Assembly: GCA_026770025.1 (NCBI GenBank)
Contig: JAMXDE010000026.1
Location: 372,001-436,000 of the forward strand
DNA from: Craspedostauros australis
Lineage: Eukaryota > Bacillariophyta > Bacillariophyceae > Mastogloiales > Achnanthaceae
Reading direction: 5' to 3'
Length of the DNA stretch: 64,000 bases
Positions 23,060-34,760 of the stretch are shown piece after piece (position 1 is the stretch's first letter; each line of letters begins with the position of its first letter). The notes under the pieces are model-generated. The model saw only the letters and a list, made by a program, of their open reading frames with translations, did not search any database and was not told the origin of the DNA. A program made the translations under genes and the position numbers.

Positions 23060-23823
23060 GGATGCGTTGGATGGATGCGTTGACGAGTTTGGAATTGAGT
23101 CTGATACAATAACGCTCCATGATCATAATAGAGCTCAAATGTAATGGCTCATCACTTGTTAGATGTTGTTGGCTGTAGAGGCTTGATTGGCAAGCGGGTC
23201 CAAATGAGTGTACTTCTGTTCCACAAGTAGTCAATTGAGAATACTGGTAGATGGTGAAGAAATGTTCGGATTATGAGAGTTATTGCTATGCTTCTTGTTT
23301 TTGGGGAGATCTCCTGTGATGACCCTCAAGAAGGGTCCTAGGGTTTGCATGGCCCCGGTACCACAGGAGGTTCCCTTTGTCGAGTCGGGAGTGAGGCAAA
23401 GGTTTTCGGTGTGCGTTCCTGTGGGGTACCAATCCTTTGATCTGGCAGTCTTGTCCAGGCATCAAGATTTCGGCGAAGAAGGTTTCCGATGACCAGGTCA
23501 TTGGAATCCTTTTTCCATGTATCCTGGGTTTCAAAGATCTCCTTTAATGGTTTGTGCATGCTCCAAACGTGGTTATGTTCGAAACGTGGTTTGGGCCAAT
23601 TCGTGGGAAACAAGTCATGTGTGCCAAGAAATCCTTCCTTTGCCTAACTGCTAGCTTAGATCTATTAGATCGAATTAGTTGGATGAACGATGTCTTTGTT
23701 GGAGCGTTGTCGATCTGATGCTTGACACATAGGGCATGGTCCCATGATGGACCATGCGTTGAGAGATGTACACATTCTCCGCGCACCGGTGATGTGATCT
23801 GAAAAAGCAAAATGGCACGAACT
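23060..23823 (-). mobile_element. Diverged D-family LTR fragment
   Basis: Similar to the reverse complement of 42111-42694. Shared stretches include TTGGCTGTAGAGGCTTGATT and GTAGTCAATT-AGAATACTGG. Boundaries are approximate. It abuts the 3' LTR of element A. Confidence 0.65.
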
Positions 23824-24031
23824 TGTTGGCAAGTTCCATGATTGGTAACCTACGATCGTGGAGGGTGGTGTTGGTTGATAGTCGTTCGTTTGCTATTTCA
23901 TTACTTGGCTACTCCGATCCTCTTGGTGTACACCCGTTCTCTTGCCCGATGCTCTTGGCGCTTCAATCTGTTTTGTAGATTCGGTCTCCAACTATGAGTC
24001 GGTACGCGAGATGCTCTCTCGCTCCTCTCTG

Positions 24032-24068
<37 letters not shown>

Positions 24069-24621
24069 AGCATTGTGTGCTTCGTGCTACGCGATACTCC
24101 ATGTTTGACACTCCATTCATTCAATACTGGTTCCTACTCCATGAGTACTTACCATTTGAAGTTCATCTCCTGTATCCAAGATCCTGATGCCCTTCGGTCA
24201 TCGGATCTTCCCCTCCTGCTCTGACCTGGAGACAGATGTCGACATGGTGACACGATGACATCCTGTCGACGTCAGTAGGCATCCTTCTGCTCTCCAGATG
24301 TCATGTTCCATTGGTGATGCAGTAGCCTGTCAGATGATATCGTCATCTGAGGTTTAGTTGGGAAGTACCTCGAGATTCTCTTGGTACCATTGATGGATGG
24401 ACGGACGATCTTCTAATTCTCTCAGAAATCGTCGATTGCAAATCTCCTCCAGAAATTCTGCTCATTTTCGTGTGTTCCATTTCCACTGTAATTCTGACGA
24501 ATCATAGTATACTATCGACACGAATGTAGTTGTACCGTCCAAGTGCGTATGAGAGAATAAGGGGTAAACGATGCACATATACACGTACATCTCGACATAT
24601 ACTCACATGTACATCTCGACA
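23824..24621 (-). mobile_element. 3' LTR of element A
   Basis: On the + strand it runs from TGTTGGCAAGTTCC to ACATCTCGACA, 798 bp, with TG...CA ends. The purine tract GGAAGGG lies directly outside its inner end. It contains a CT dinucleotide run (about 24033-24068). A close copy is at 43044-43844. Confidence 0.88.
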
Positions 24622-24641
24622 CCCTTCCTGTGTGCATTCGG

Positions 24642-26453
24642 TCATTCGAATGTTCTCGATGTGTCAAGGTAAGACTTCTCATGTTCTCGTTGTAAGTCGG
24701 CCTTGATGTTCTTGGTGAATCCGTCGCTTGTGTTCTGCTCGGATTTGACGAAACTGATTTCAATGGTTTTGTTGATTACCATGTTCCTCACGTAGTGATG
24801 GCGCACGTCGATGTGCCGCGATCGTTGGGATGTTGATGGGTTCTTGGCGATGAAGATTGCTCCGATGTTGTCCACACGGACCTTGATCGGTGTCTTCACT
24901 GGGACGCCCACACTTTCGAGTAGCTGCATGACGAAGAAGATTTCCTTTGCCGCTTTGGAAAGGGCAACATATTCTGCTTCGGATGAGCTGAGTGTGACGG
25001 CCTTCTGTGCCTTGGATCGCCAAAGGATTGGTATCTTGCACAGGTATAGGATGAATCCCCCTACGCTGATTCTCGTGTTCTTGTCTCCTGCATATTCGCT
25101 ATCGCAGAAGAGCTCCATGTCCCAGCCGTCGTCGTTTGGACGCGCTGGATGGATCTTCAATCCATAGTCCTTTGTATCAATCACATATTTGATGATCCGA
25201 TATATCTCCTTCATTGCGGCCTTGGTGGGCCCGATCAATACCTTGGAGAGTTCTCTCACAGGGTTCGCGATATCTGGTCGCGAGTGCTTGATGAGGAAGA
25301 GTAGCATACCGACGCCTTGGCGGTATTCGACATGTTCTTCCGGTCCGACCTTCTGCAGTCCGTTATCTTCGGATGGTCGTACGATGATTTGACCTGGGGT
25401 TCCCGGTGTCGCGTAGCGTTGCATCTTCTCAACCTTGGTTCCGAACTCTTCGATAAGGTGCCGGATGAGATGTGGTTGACGCAACGTTGCTCTAGTTTTG
25501 TCATGGTTCAGTTCGATGTTGCAGCTGAGGTAGTCTCCGAGTCCACGCTCGATTGTTACCTTGAATTTGCTGCCTTGGATGTCCTTCAGGAATGTCTCCA
25601 GTGCCTTGGAGTCTCCACAGCAGAAGCAATCGTCCACGTAGATGGCCACGATCATGCTTCCTTCGTTCGTCTTCCTGTAGAACAGGCACGGGTCTGCTGC
25701 GCTCTGTTCGAAGTTGATATTCTTGAGGGTCGACACCAACATCTTGAACCATTGCCTGGCGCTCTGCACAAGTCCGTAGATTGGCTTGTGTAGGGTCAGG
25801 GCTTCGTCTGGTTGATGATCCATCCCATTGGGACAGTTCATGTAGATCTCCTTGTTGAGGTCTCTGTGTAGGAATGCCGTTACGACATTGACGAGTGCGC
25901 AGTCCATCTTCTTGATCAGCATGATCACCATCATGACTCGATATGTCACGTCATGGATGACGGGTGAGTAGTGCTCTTGGAAGTCTACTCCTGCGACTTG
26001 TGAATAGCCACATGCAACGAGTCGCGCTCGATGTGTGCCGTCACGCTTCAACTTGAAGACCCACTTGCACTTGCAGCATCTACGGCCACGTGGGATGGCG
26101 TCTCATTTGATCTTGCTGTACACCTTGCGTGTATCCATTGAGTCGAACTCCTTTTTGATGGCTGCTCGATATCCCTTTCGATGGATGGGATCTGGGTGGT
26201 TGAAGGCTCCATCAAATGTTGTTGGTTCAATGTGCTTCTCTGGTTCTTTGTTCTCGTCCTGCATCGACAGTCCAATGTCGATCGCTGGTGCTTCGGTGAT
26301 GATTGCATTCATCCTGTATAGTCCAGTTGTGCTGTGATGAGTGATCTCGATTTCTTCATCTTCATCTACAATTTCTTCGTCATCTGTAGTTTCGTTGTTG
26401 GATTCGTCAGTTATCTCATCACTCAGTTCGTCACTATCTTCCTCGGATGATGA
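24642..26453 (-). pseudogene. Element A reverse transcriptase and RNase H (broken)
   Basis: This is the pol part downstream of the inserted LTR. It starts with an acidic linker, then the copia RT signature: RLVACGYSQVAGVDF, TAFLHRDLNKEIYM, YGLVQSARQW and the YVDD box. RNase H follows with LSSSEAEYVALS and DNIGAIFIA, ending at TGA 24642. Two lesions are visible. An in-frame TGA lies at 26103-26105, where element B has Lys. AAT (Asn) lies at 25887-25889, where the first catalytic Asp of RT is expected (B reads IIIDFETAF). RT made from this frame should be inactive. Confidence 0.9.
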
Positions 26454-27390
26454 CTATTGGAAATCCGGGGTACCCCAGTCTCTAGTAGTAGTCTCTGGTT
26501 ACCTATTCATGTTATTGCATTGTTGGAACTGTGAGTACAACATTTTCATCACTTTCAATTCCATTTGCCAAAGCATACATATTCCACAGTAGCACACAGC
26601 CTTGCCCTTGCTCATGCAGTGCTGTCCTCCTGCTTCATCATGTCATGCAGCATGTACTCCATGTACATCTCATCTTGCAGTATTGGTTCATCTCATCATG
26701 CATCTCATCATGCATCTCAGATATTCCATCTCCTGCCCTCTACCAATAGTTTTGTTAGCATAGACATCACCGAGTCGTAGGCATCACACAGATCGGTTCA
26801 TTCGATCAGATCACGATTGCCCATTCGTCGCGGGAACACCTTGGTTGGGAGCTCACTCAGCTCCTCGACCATCACACATCTCCGATCATCTCCGATGCTT
26901 CTCCGATGCTTCTCCTGTCGTTTCTCCTGTTACTTCGCCGATCACTTCACCGGCTTCCTGGAAGTTCGTCATCACTGGTTCGTTCACAGGCCGTCTCACA
27001 CTTCGTGACATTGGCCTTCCTCCAGTACTCTTTTTCATTGGTTGCAACATGGGGGCCGTAGTCGCTCGTATCGTGATGTTGGTCACGATTCCAACATCCG
27101 TGCCCCCTGCGACATACACGTGTGATTGGCATTCCTGCATTGAGGTCACGAACGCCAAGGTACGGTTCGCATTCGGCACGTGTCGTTCTCCATCACAAAA
27201 CATGTGCAGCTCACATTTTCCTGTCACAAAGATCCACAGGTGGGAGTTGTGGTAATGTATCATATCATGACATTCGACTCCTGACTCTTGCCTCCTTGGG
27301 AGATGCGGTAATGTAGCATTCCACAATGCTCAACTCCACACTCTTGGGAGGTGCGGCAATTTGGTGTTTCACAACACCCGATTCCTGACA
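26454..27390 (-). mobile_element. B-family solo LTR inside the pol of element A
   Basis: On the + strand it reads CTATTGGAAATCC...CCCGATTCCTGACA, 937 bp, flanked by GATGA (26449-26453 and 27391-27395). Removing it with one repeat joins the integrase side (YESKSS) to the RT side (SEEDSDE) in the same frame, so the insertion point is exact. Confidence 0.92.
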
Positions 27391-29489
27391 GATGACTTGC
27401 TCTCATAGCCTTCCTCCTTTCGACCTCGTTCGTTGAAGTCTGCGAGCTCACGCAGAGCTCTGGGAATACTCTTCCCTGTAGTCGGTTTGGGATTAGCTTC
27501 TCCCTTCCTGCCTCGTGCTTCGTGACGTCGGATTCTCTCCTTTCTAGCCACGTCACGCTTGCTTGGTGGAGGTCTGGATGGTGTGTCATGTGTAGACCTC
27601 GCTGGTGTGTTGGGAGGAGTGACGCCTGTGTTATCGTCGGCTTCGTCGCCGGATGGTGTGATCTCGTCATCCTCATGATTGGGTTCGCTCCGGTCTTCCT
27701 CGTCGTTGTTGGTTAGTTGAGTTACTACTCCATCGTCCTTATTATCCTCATCATCACTGTCTGATAGGATAGGATATTTGTTCGTGTCAGCGAAAGATAC
27801 TCTCTTCGCTTCTGATGTTTGACGCGTTGCCGTCCTTGGCGTTGCTCCCTTCCGTCCGATGGTTGTGAAGCCGTCTGCATCCGTTGTTATTGCTTCATTG
27901 GATATGTTCGGTGCTGGTGCCCAGCCACGGAACTGTCCGTATGATTGGTTGAGCCACTTGATATCGCGAGAGCAGACCAGTGATTTGGTCGATGGTCTGT
28001 ACATGTTGTAGACCCCTGATGCGTGTTGATGTGCATATCCAATGAACACCATCTCCTCTCCTCTGTTCTTGAGTTTGGCGGTGATCCCGCCGTAGGTAGT
28101 CTTCACAACACCCACCTCTCCGAATGTGCGGAGTGCATCCGCGTATGGTGGATCGTTGCCAAAGAATTGGCGATATGGTGACTCCTTCTGATTCTTCGCT
28201 ACGGTGATGTTGGCAATGGCGGTGGCAGTGCTTGCAGCTGCTGCCCACAGGCCATGCCTATACTCTTTGTCGAGTTGTGCTCCGTTGAGCATGGAGCGGA
28301 TCTTGGTGTAGAGGTACGCGAACTTGCGTTCCACTCTGCCGTTCTGTTGCGGCGTGTTCGATGCCGTGAATTCGAATTTCACGTTCAGTCCTGCATCGAT
28401 GAGAATATTCTGCGTGGATTTGTTCTCTCCGCTGTTGTCTCCTCGGAAGATGATTTGTTGATCACCAGTCTGTGACTTGATTGTCTGGACGAATCGTTTG
28501 ATGTACCCTGGTTGGTCACTCTTGTTCTTGAGAAAGAAACTCCAGCAGTGATCTGTGCAGTCGTCCACGATCAGGGTCCAGTAGCGTTTATCTCCGAAGC
28601 TTATGTGTTTAGTGTAACTAATGTCAATGAAGAGACGTTCGCCGCAGCGAGTTGCTCTTGGAATCGTTGCCTTCGAGATGTTCGTCACTCTTGCGTTCGC
28701 GATCGCGCAGTCGCGACATACCGGTATCTCGCCAATAATCTTCCATCCGTATTGGGCGGCTGTCCGCTTCATGGCCTCGAGCGGTGCGTGGCCGAGCATT
28801 CAATGTAAGTTCGCCGCGCTGATCTCCTTCGACGGATTCTTGATGATGGCTGTGCAAGCCTTGTCGTCGTCCGTTGGCATGATGGGATGCATCTGCACTC
28901 CCGTGATGAATCCGTTGGATGTAGGGAAGACTCGATCGAACACGATCTTCGTTCTGGATCCGTTGATGATGTCCATCAGAATGCCGTTGTTACCAAGCTG
29001 GTAACCGTTGTACAGAGCCTTGTTCGTAGAGAAAAGGTTCATCGCCATCTTGGGTGTGTACTTCACATCATCGAGCCAGATGATGTGGCCAGTGTTGTCT
29101 CGTTGCTTGACCTTCAAGCGAATGGATCCCATCTTGGGAGAGTCCAGCTTCGTGCTGTCTCCCACTTGGACGAATGACTTGATGTGCCGCACGTTGAAGA
29201 GAGCGGCGTCTGAGTTGACGATGTGACACGAAGCTCCACTGTCGGCAAGCCAGGTGTCCTTGTTGACCTTGTCCTTGTATCTGGTGCTTAGCTCATGGAG
29301 CTGCTCCACGGCTGCCGCAGCTATCTCGTCGTTGAAGCTGCCGTCATCGTCGTCTTCGTGAACTCCATCTTCGTTGTATGGATTGCGGTGCTCTTCGTCG
29401 TTCATGTCATCGGGTAGTTGCGCGTAGTCCGATGGAATCGTACTGTTCCGATGAAATCCGGTGACCGTGTCATACGGTGTGACGCGTGG
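27391..29489 (-). pseudogene. Element A protease and integrase (broken)
   Basis: This frame continues directly from gag after its TGA. The protease carries WLADSGASCHIVNS. The GAG-pre-integrase region reads LH-stop-MLGHA, with TGA at 28800-28802 where copia elements usually have Arg. The integrase then shows the C-x2-C of CRDCAIAN, a DISYTK Asp, FRGDNSGEN, and TPQQNGRVERK with the catalytic Glu. The C-terminal KLKNRGEEMVFIGYA box and an acidic tail follow. The frame stops at the inserted LTR. Confidence 0.9.
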
Positions 29490-31788
29490 TCACTCGCGCA
29501 GGAGCACCTTCATGCATCCTCCGAGCACGTAATGTAAGTCCAGTTCAGAGAGTTCCTCCTCTTCGTTTGCTTGCAGTAGTCGGTTGAGGATAGCTGCGTT
29601 TGCGAGGATCTCTTCAATTGATTTGAAGTTATCGGATAGGATGGTGCTTACCATGTTCACCCAAATGTATCGCAATGGTTCGTTCACGAACCCTGGGAAC
29701 ATCGGTAATGCAGCTGTTAGAACCGCGTCGTACATGAGCTGCTTCTGCATTCGTTTTGCAGTGATCGTTGGTTCTGGGAAGGTCTGGAGTCGGTAGATGT
29801 CGTCGACTCTTCTGGGGTTTGGTTCCGGTGGGAATTGGATTCTGATTGGATAGACGACGTGTTCATATGGATTGAACGCATCGCTTGGACGGTCCTCAGC
29901 TTCGTCGCTGTCCTCTTCATCGAAGATGCCCGTTCTCTTGTTTCGCATTGCTGGGGGAGGCGGCGCCTCGGCGCGGTTCGCTCCGTCTCTGATGGTGTCG
30001 TCGTCATCTCCATCTGCGCCGTCCTCGTCGGCGTCTTCGTCTGAGCCATTCTCGTTGGCGTCTTCATCGTCTTCGCTCATTGCCTCTTCGATGTCGCTAT
30101 CGTTGGCCTCGTCGTCCATCTCAGCTCCGTCGCCGTATGGACCGATCAGGTCGTGCGCGTTGAAGCAGCATTCGTAGCTCACTTCGCGTCTTGGATCCAC
30201 CTCGTGGATGATTGGCTCCTCGCTGAGCCACTCCGGGATGATCTCATCATCCTGCACTTCGTCGTCACTCCCGACGCACTCGAAGTTATCGAAGAAGGAG
30301 TCTTTGATGTAGTCGTCGGACACCAACATGCAGAGCGGCGTGTCCTTTGCTGAGAGTACCATCTCGTGCCCGCTCTTGTCGTGTCCTTCCATTGCTGTGT
30401 TGGCCTGCTCGTCGGCCTTTTTCTTTTCGTTGAACTTCTTCTTTCGGCACTCCGCCTCACAGTGTCCGAAGATGCCGCAGTAGTTGCACTTCCTGTTGAA
30501 GCCGCTTCCCTTGTTCTTGTTGTTGCGCTTTCCGTTCATTTTGTTGTTGTTCGATTTCTTGTTATTTGATTTCTTACGCTCGGGGCAATCGGCGGATCTA
30601 TGGCCATACACGCCACAGTTGTGACAAGTACCCTTGAAGTTACCGGTGCTCGTGAAGCCGGTGTTGTTGCTCTTCATGTTGCTGTTTTGGAAGTTGTTGA
30701 CATACGCCTTTCCTCCTTGATGAGTGGCGTGTACTGTGCGGAGTACTCCTCTGATCGCGTTGATGGTGACTACGTCAGGATTGAATGTGATTTGGTGATG
30801 GAAGTTCACGATGTGTGTTCTGTATTCGCTGCTCACCGTGCTGAGGATTTTCATGATCATTTCCTCGTCGGTGATCGTGTATCCGACATCGTGGAGACGC
30901 GAGCGTAGAAGCTCGAGTCGCGTGATGTAGACATCGGGGTCCGTGTCTCTCTTCATCTTCTCGTTGTTGAATTGACGCTTGAGCTTGATCTTCGTTGCTG
31001 CGTCGGATGGCCGGAACTTCTCCGCGAGAACGTTCCACGCCGTGTGTGGATTCCCCTCAGGGTAGTCGTCGGAGATGCACTGATTGATGTATTGGATGGC
31101 CTGCTTGCCCTTTCCCTTTCTCTGCATCTATCATGAGGATCAGATTGCTGAAGCAGTCGGCTGCCAGCTCATGGGTTTCCTCCATTGCCTCCTTGGCCTC
31201 TCCGGTGGCTGCTTCGATCTCGCTCATCGTTGGGATCTTTGTCTTGCCCAACATCACGTCTCTCGTCTTCTGCGTACGCGCGTACGCCTTCGCCTGGGAC
31301 TCCCATGTGTTATAATCCTCTTGGTCACCGCTGAACATTGGCGCCTTGATACGTTGCTTGTTCATGTTAGCTGATGTCGCCATGTTGATTCGTTGTCTCG
31401 TCGATGGTGCGCGCACGCTCCTTGCTTCCGTTTGTTTCTGTGTGGTCACTTTTTCGATTTTCGCTTGTGTTTGCGCGGAGATTGTTTTCGTCACAAATTC
31501 TCCTCCTGATGGTGTCTCACTTTTCTCACCCTGTTTGGCCGTGCGAATACTCTTTGTCACACCAGTCTCCTCTTGCTTGATCGCTTTGGGAATGCTCTCC
31601 CCCTCGCGATGTAGTCTTGCAGACCGTTCCTCTTCGGTCTCGTCGACAGCGCTTGCTTCTGCGCTAGACAGGACAGTGGGCGCGCCTGCTTCCTTCTGTT
31701 GTCGTGGTCGAGTCTCACTCGCACCTTCTTCTTGCTTGATAGCCGGATTGGACAGACGGATGTCTTTCAATTCCTCTTCCTTGTTCAT
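29490..31788 (-). pseudogene. Element A gag with two CCHC zinc knuckles (frameshifted)
   Basis: The frame starts near 31788. A Glu/Lys-rich N-terminus of about 130 residues precedes MATSANMNKQRIKAPMFSGD, the more usual gag start. A one-base frameshift in the A/G run near 31100-31125 separates the two frames. Two retroviral-type zinc knuckles follow (CHNCGVYGHRSADC and CNYCGIFGHCEAEC). Unusually, about 290 more residues come before the protease: a very acidic stretch, then a folded-looking domain (around RRVDDIYRLQTFPEPTITAK). The frame ends in TGA at 29490-29492, in phase with protease, so it may be decay or a former readthrough site. Confidence 0.85.
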
Positions 31789-31869
31789 TCAGCCTGCTGC
31801 TCTTGAATGATGTTGTCTTCCTCGTACGATCCGATTCGCGGGCTTGCCCTGATCTATTGTTTATAAATA

Positions 31870-32089
31870 TGTTGGCAAGTTCCATGATTGGAAGCCTACG
31901 ATCGTGGAAGACGGTGTTGGTTGATAGTCGTTTCGTTTGCTATTTCATTACGTTGGCACTCCGATCCTCTCGGTGTCCATTCTCTTGCCCAATGCTCTCG
32001 GCGCGTTTATCTGTTTTGTAGATTGGGTCATCGGACTATGAGTCGGTATGCGAGATGCTCTCTCGCCACTCTTCGTATTCTCTCTCTGC
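31870..32089 (-). mobile_element. Truncated 5' LTR of element A
   Basis: About 220 bp matching the TGTTGGCAAGTTCC end of the A LTR (compare 23824 and 43044). Similarity stops at the CT run near 32089, so the U3 side is lost. Confidence 0.85.
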
Positions 32090-32610
32090 AAACAACACTG
32101 CCAAGAAACATGTCCTGCATGATTGTTGTCTCTTCATTGTCTTCATCATCATCTTCATTATCTTCATCATCAACTTAATCATAATTTGCAAAAGTTCACA
32201 ACTCAAAACACTCTTCAAACACAGTACAAATCAATTGCATTCACTCTTGTCTTCCCATTGTAAACTCTGACATCAAACAGCTTCATCAGTCGGTCCGAGT
32301 TGCGACATTGAACGCTTGCTCAAGGCAACGCAACAAACAATTTTCTCACAGCAACAAAACGCAAAGTCCGGGACACCCGGCAAGTCCATTGAAACGTGCG
32401 TTTTTTGACTCATTTGACCAGAGAGATGAATCGAGGCTGTTTAATCCAATTAGTCTTACCTCCACAATCTGTGTCGTTGCATTCGCTGAAAATGACCAGT
32501 ACATGTCGTGTCGTTAAGTATCATATTTAACGAGATCGTCTATTAGTGTCCAATGACCGCCGTTGTGACTGTAGTTGTTTAAGTCACGAATCAATCTGAT
32601 GCACAACTGA

Positions 32611-32766
32611 AAGTGCATTTAATGCACTCCAAATGCATTTAATGCACTTCAATTGCATTTAATGCACTTCAAATGCATTTAATGCACTTCAACTGCATTT
32701 TTTGAACTCCAAGTGCATTTAATGCACTTCAAATGCATTTTTTGAACTCCAAGTGCATTTTTTGAT
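32611..32766 (+). repeat. Array 1 of 20-bp near-palindromic units (about 8 units)
   Basis: Units of the type AAGTGCATTTAATGCACTTC repeat at exactly 20 bp. Each intact unit is an inverted repeat, AAGTGCATT-T-AATGCACTT. Some units carry TTTTTTGAACTCC in place of the right arm. Confidence 0.95.
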
Positions 32767-34373
32767 GGAAGCACACAGGTCGCGGGACTTGCTTGAGCTG
32801 TTTGTGTGTGAGTTGGCGATTGGTGTGCAGGCCCCAAGAACAGGATTTTTTTGTGAAAAGATGGTGCGAAGTTCAAGAGCCGCGCTCGTTGCCGACACGA
32901 GCGCTTGAACTGCCGAATCAAGAACCTGAAGACCACGAGCGACACTGTTCGCCCTGGCCACCAATGCCATGTGCAACCATTCGAGGCTCTGTGTGTGATT
33001 CTCCAACGCCAAATAGACAACGGGCTCGAGTTGTTTGCTGTGTGGACCCAGCGTGAGCATAAGACCCATTCAGGATACGATTGTAACCTCGTTATTATGC
33101 AATGTTTTAGCACTTAATTCATCCTGTTATGCTTTATTGGGTGTGCGTGAAGTTATAGACTCCTCAGCCGTATAGTTACAAAGTTATATTTTGCGGATTA
33201 GCCTTTGCCTAGAACCGTCAAGCGTGCGGACGGTGGAGGGCAAATGGGGTTCGGAATCGTCAGTCGTGTTTCGACATGCTGTCCAGTCGTGTCTATCATC
33301 GACACACTCACATTTCACGTGGGTGAGGCGGTTACTTGTAACGAAATGTTGAGGATTGCGTGGTGGCGGTGGGCATGCCGAGGCTGCTGCTTTGTCTGGG
33401 CTTTGGATCAATGGAATCCATGTGGAGAAGAATACATATGGTGGTGAGCAGGTTGCAGGCTCCATGCTACCCAAGGATGGTACACCCCAATTCAACCTTT
33501 GCCCTCACCCTTAACTTGACCTGCATCATGCCTTGTTCTTGGTCTGCTGCTGTTCATGGTCCAGGACGTTCAGCTTTGTCCACATCTCAATCAGCACATG
33601 CTGCCTTCCCTCCATATACCTACTCTATAGTACAGCCTTGTCCTTGCTTCAGGTCTATTCCCTGCCTGTGTGTTTGGACCTCCTCTCTGCTCGTCGTTGC
33701 CAATGGCCATCATTGGCTTCGAACCGTTGCTCATCTGCTCTCCCTCTATACTTCTTGTTTCAGTGGTATTGAATCCACAAGCACTTGAATCATGATGCAA
33801 GAAACAACAAGGATAACAACACTACTGTCACCAGTCTCTTTCTGCACCATGTCAACAGCTCAGCAGATGATCATGGCATCCCATGTCCAAGGGGAACAAA
33901 GCAGGTTGCACAGGACTTTGTAGAATATTCACAAACTAAGCCAAGTACTATTTAGTATTGTATTTTGTTGTGCATAGCAAAGGATAAGTCACTGCCCTCC
34001 ATTACATTACATAATATTATGTTGTGTAGCATTCACACGTGTGGCTGGTGTGGCCGACATGTAGGGATGGCACCACCAATGCTTTGCTGCTTGACACAAA
34101 ACCGGCAGGAGGAAACACCCAAAGGAGCCAAATCACCAACAGCGTGACACCGGACCTGTCACCGGACCTGTCACAACATCACCATCCACACCATTGAATA
34201 CAATTTCGGTCTGTCATCGACCGTCAATGACGTCACTCTTTTTGTCCGCGTTGAGGACAAGCCAGCCAGTATTGGTGTCGTAGACATATAGCTAAATATG
34301 TCTAACCCTAGTTGACAACACAGTACATCGCCATCTAAGAAAGTAGTGTTTTCCTATTATTCACCTTCAGGGA

Positions 34374-34440
34374 CACATGATGGTACCCAGCATGGGGCTT
34401 ACAGAAAACATGATGGTACCCAGCATGGGGCTTACAAGAA
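34374..34440 (+). repeat. 31-bp direct tandem duplication
   Basis: Two copies of a unit containing ATGATGGTACCCAGCATGGG and then GCTTACA, with few differences. Confidence 0.9.
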
Positions 34441-34605
34441 CCACTGAATTGGCAGCAGAAGAATTGTTCTTGCTCACTACGACCACCTTCCACTTGTGAA
34501 ACAGTCGTCTGGCTCATGCAACCACCAGTTTTGCGCCCAGCGGTTGGATGTGGCGAGTTCACGCCAGGAGGATCCATTCACGAATTGTTGACAGCAAAAC
34601 CGATG

Positions 34606-34760
34606 AAGTGCATTTAATGCACTTCAAATGCATTTTTTGCACTCCATTTGCATTTAATGCACTCCAAGTGCATTTAATGCACTTCAAATGCATTTAATGC
34701 ACTTCAAGTGCATTTTTTGAACCCCAAATGCATTAAATGCACTCCAAGTGCATTAAATGC
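34606..34760 (+). repeat. Array 2 of 20-bp near-palindromic units (about 8 units)
   Basis: Same unit, spacing and direction as array 1, about 1.84 kb away. Two units have the fully palindromic centre TGCATTAAATGCA. Confidence 0.95.

Larger units (their letters stand above)
23824..32089 (-). mobile_element. Copia-type LTR retrotransposon A (decayed, 5'-LTR truncated)
   Basis: The element runs on the minus strand: partial 5' LTR 31870-32089, leader, gag 31788-29490, protease and integrase 29489-27391, reverse transcriptase and RNase H 26453-24642, purine tract GGAAGGG, and 3' LTR 23824-24621. The gene order PR-IN-RT-RH is that of Ty1/copia and fits diatom CoDi elements. The coding region was once one frame. 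It now has one frameshift near 31100, three in-frame TGA codons, an RT catalytic Asp changed to Asn, and a solo LTR inserted between integrase and RT. It should not be able to move on its own. Confidence 0.93.

Noticed and set aside
32611..34760. CRISPR-like array
   Set aside because: The 20-bp units are contiguous with no spacers, and the genome is eukaryotic.
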